Translations under genes and position numbers: made by a program
Notes under the pieces: generated by a model
Told to the model about the DNA's origin: nothing
The model's input: the letters and a program-made list of their open reading frames with translations, nothing else
The model's database searches: none
In this document: piece after piece, positions 63,461 to 64,000 of the stretch
Layout of the letters: the number at the start of each line of letters is the position of its first letter
How positions within the stretch are numbered: position 1 is the first letter of the stretch
NCBI GenBank assembly: GCA_023432465.1
Contig: JAEYUO010000072.1
Coordinates: 71,384 to 135,383, forward strand
Length of the DNA stretch: 64,000 bases
Direction: 5' to 3'
Source of the DNA: Planctomycetota bacterium
Lineage (GTDB): Bacteria; Planctomycetota; Phycisphaerae; Phycisphaerales; UBA1924

Positions 63461-63754
63461 GTGGCACAGGTGCGCACCGATGCCCGAGCTTGGCTCCACC
63501 AGCGATGCTGTCCGCGCTGTGGCTACTCCGGGTGGGAGCTCCAGCAAACCGGCGAGCGATCTCCCTACGAATGTCCCAACTGCGATGAGGACCTCTACGC
63601 CCGGCGGCCGCTCAGCTACGCCGAGCGGGAAGGGCTCGTAGGGTGCCCGAACGTGCCGGGGATCGAGGCTTCCGCCGCGCCGCAGACACCATCGCTGATC
63701 ATTCGTCTGTTTCGCGGACTCAAGGCCGTCGCCCGTCGCGTTTTCCGCGGCTGA
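63461..63754 (+). CDS. Small zinc-ribbon protein
   Basis: A 97-residue protein. Two Cys pairs form a zinc ribbon: CCPRCGYSGWELQ (around residue 17) and YECPNCDEDLY (around 37). The remainder has a basic C terminus (LFRGLKAVARRVFRG) that could bind nucleic acid or a membrane surface. The start is a GTG at 63461, placed directly after a likely -10 box. There is no SD. Function unknown. It is divergent from the hypothetical gene at 62720-63415. Confidence 0.68.
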   Translation: MAQVRTDARAWLHQRCCPRCGYSGWELQQTGERSPYECPNCDEDLYARRPLSYAEREGLVGCPNVPGIEASAAPQTPSLIIRLFRGLKAVARRVFRG

Positions 63755-63763
63755 CGTTCCCGG

Positions 63764-64000
63764 TCAGTTCGTTGCCCCGGACTCCGCAGAAGCGCCGTCC
63801 CGTCCGAATTCAAACCGTCTGATCGCGCCCTGCGGCTTCGGGTTTGCGAGTCCCTGCACACAGCGGACCGGCCCCCCCTTGAGGAACCGGGCGGCATTGG
63901 GCGACTTCTCCCAGTCCCCGGGCGCGCGGGTCGGGTGCCACAGGTGATACGCCGTCGCGGCCCCCAGCCCCCGCCCGGGCCGCAACCCCCCCGCAAAAAG
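63764..64000 (-). CDS. C-terminal fragment of a protein, glycosyltransferase-like
   Basis: The right edge contains the last 78 residues of a gene running leftwards. The frame stays open to the edge, so the beginning is outside the window. The visible part reads GLRPGRGLGAATAYHLWHPTRA and then GDWEKSPNAARFLKGGPVRCVQGL, ending in GATN. The HLWHP block is reminiscent of the C terminus of family 2 glycosyltransferases with a galactosyltransferase-like end, but this is only a resemblance. Confidence 0.5.
   Translation of the reverse strand, partial: LFAGGLRPGRGLGAATAYHLWHPTRAPGDWEKSPNAARFLKGGPVRCVQGLANPKPQGAIRRFEFGRDGASAESGATN

Noticed and set aside
1..64000. CRISPR array, tRNA or rRNA genes, transposase or prophage
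   Set aside because: No regularly spaced identical repeats, tRNA-like cloverleaf, conserved rRNA sequence, transposase motif or phage structural gene was recognised.

Overview
The window is GC-rich (about two thirds G+C by eye), gene-dense bacterial chromosome with no rRNA, tRNA, CRISPR array or transposase that I could recognise, and no stretch over 300 bases without a gene. The gene set points to a planctomycete, most likely class Phycisphaerae. The clues are an N-terminal [16 protein letters not shown] prepilin signal, a membrane protein ending in a CGYDLR/CPECG zinc ribbon, C30 carotenoid genes of the CrtN/CrtP/AldH/CrtQ/CrtO type, several GroELs and a PqaA-like protein. The assignment is an inference from gene content only.

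Layout. 1-8563: a partial membrane protein, a DUF4442 hotdog protein, a metallo-beta-lactamase (MBL) fold hydrolase, an outer-membrane barrel, a BatA/VWA protein overlapping rlmE, then a YhaM-type exoribonuclease, a LON-domain protein and a glycine-zipper lipoprotein. 8571-15966: a bacterioferritin-comigratory-type peroxiredoxin overlapping a C30 carotenoid operon (crtQ-, crtO-, crtP-, aldH-like), with crtN divergent. 15969-25303: two MBL-fold proteins, a cytochrome c / sorbosone dehydrogenase / alpha-beta hydrolase operon (the hydrolase lacks its nucleophilic serine), a prepilin-like protein, an EAL-CBS-GGDEF protein and a lone nuoA. 25590-36162: a proteostasis island with groEL1, hicBA, a small basic ORF, groES, three sulfotransferases, groEL2, dnaJ, grpE and fmdB. 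35937-45676: acpS, mscL, lipoproteins, a phospholipid methyltransferase-like protein, a SpoIIE-type phosphatase operon, a SugE-type exporter, a PqaA-like protein and a secreted MsrBA fusion. 45866-64000: nadC, a HIT protein, mutL, two M1 aminopeptidases, eno, phoU, a cysteine-desulfurase-like gene, gcvT, a PilZ protein, panC, a divergent pyrG, and small or partial genes at the edge.

Two themes cut across the genes. First, many starts without a Shine-Dalgarno (SD) sequence have a TAnnnT hexamer 5-8 nt upstream, as expected for leaderless transcripts. I counted fourteen. Second, short dyad repeats sit in several intergenic gaps: TCC-loop hairpins, a CTCCGTG 9-mer array and a CCTCAAGTCCTGAG element. 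One hairpin lies inside the 3' end of a gene that then runs antisense into fmdB.

The nearest thing to an unusual system is the chaperone island. It places three sulfotransferase paralogues and a HicBA toxin-antitoxin pair between the groE genes. Whether these work together is untested.
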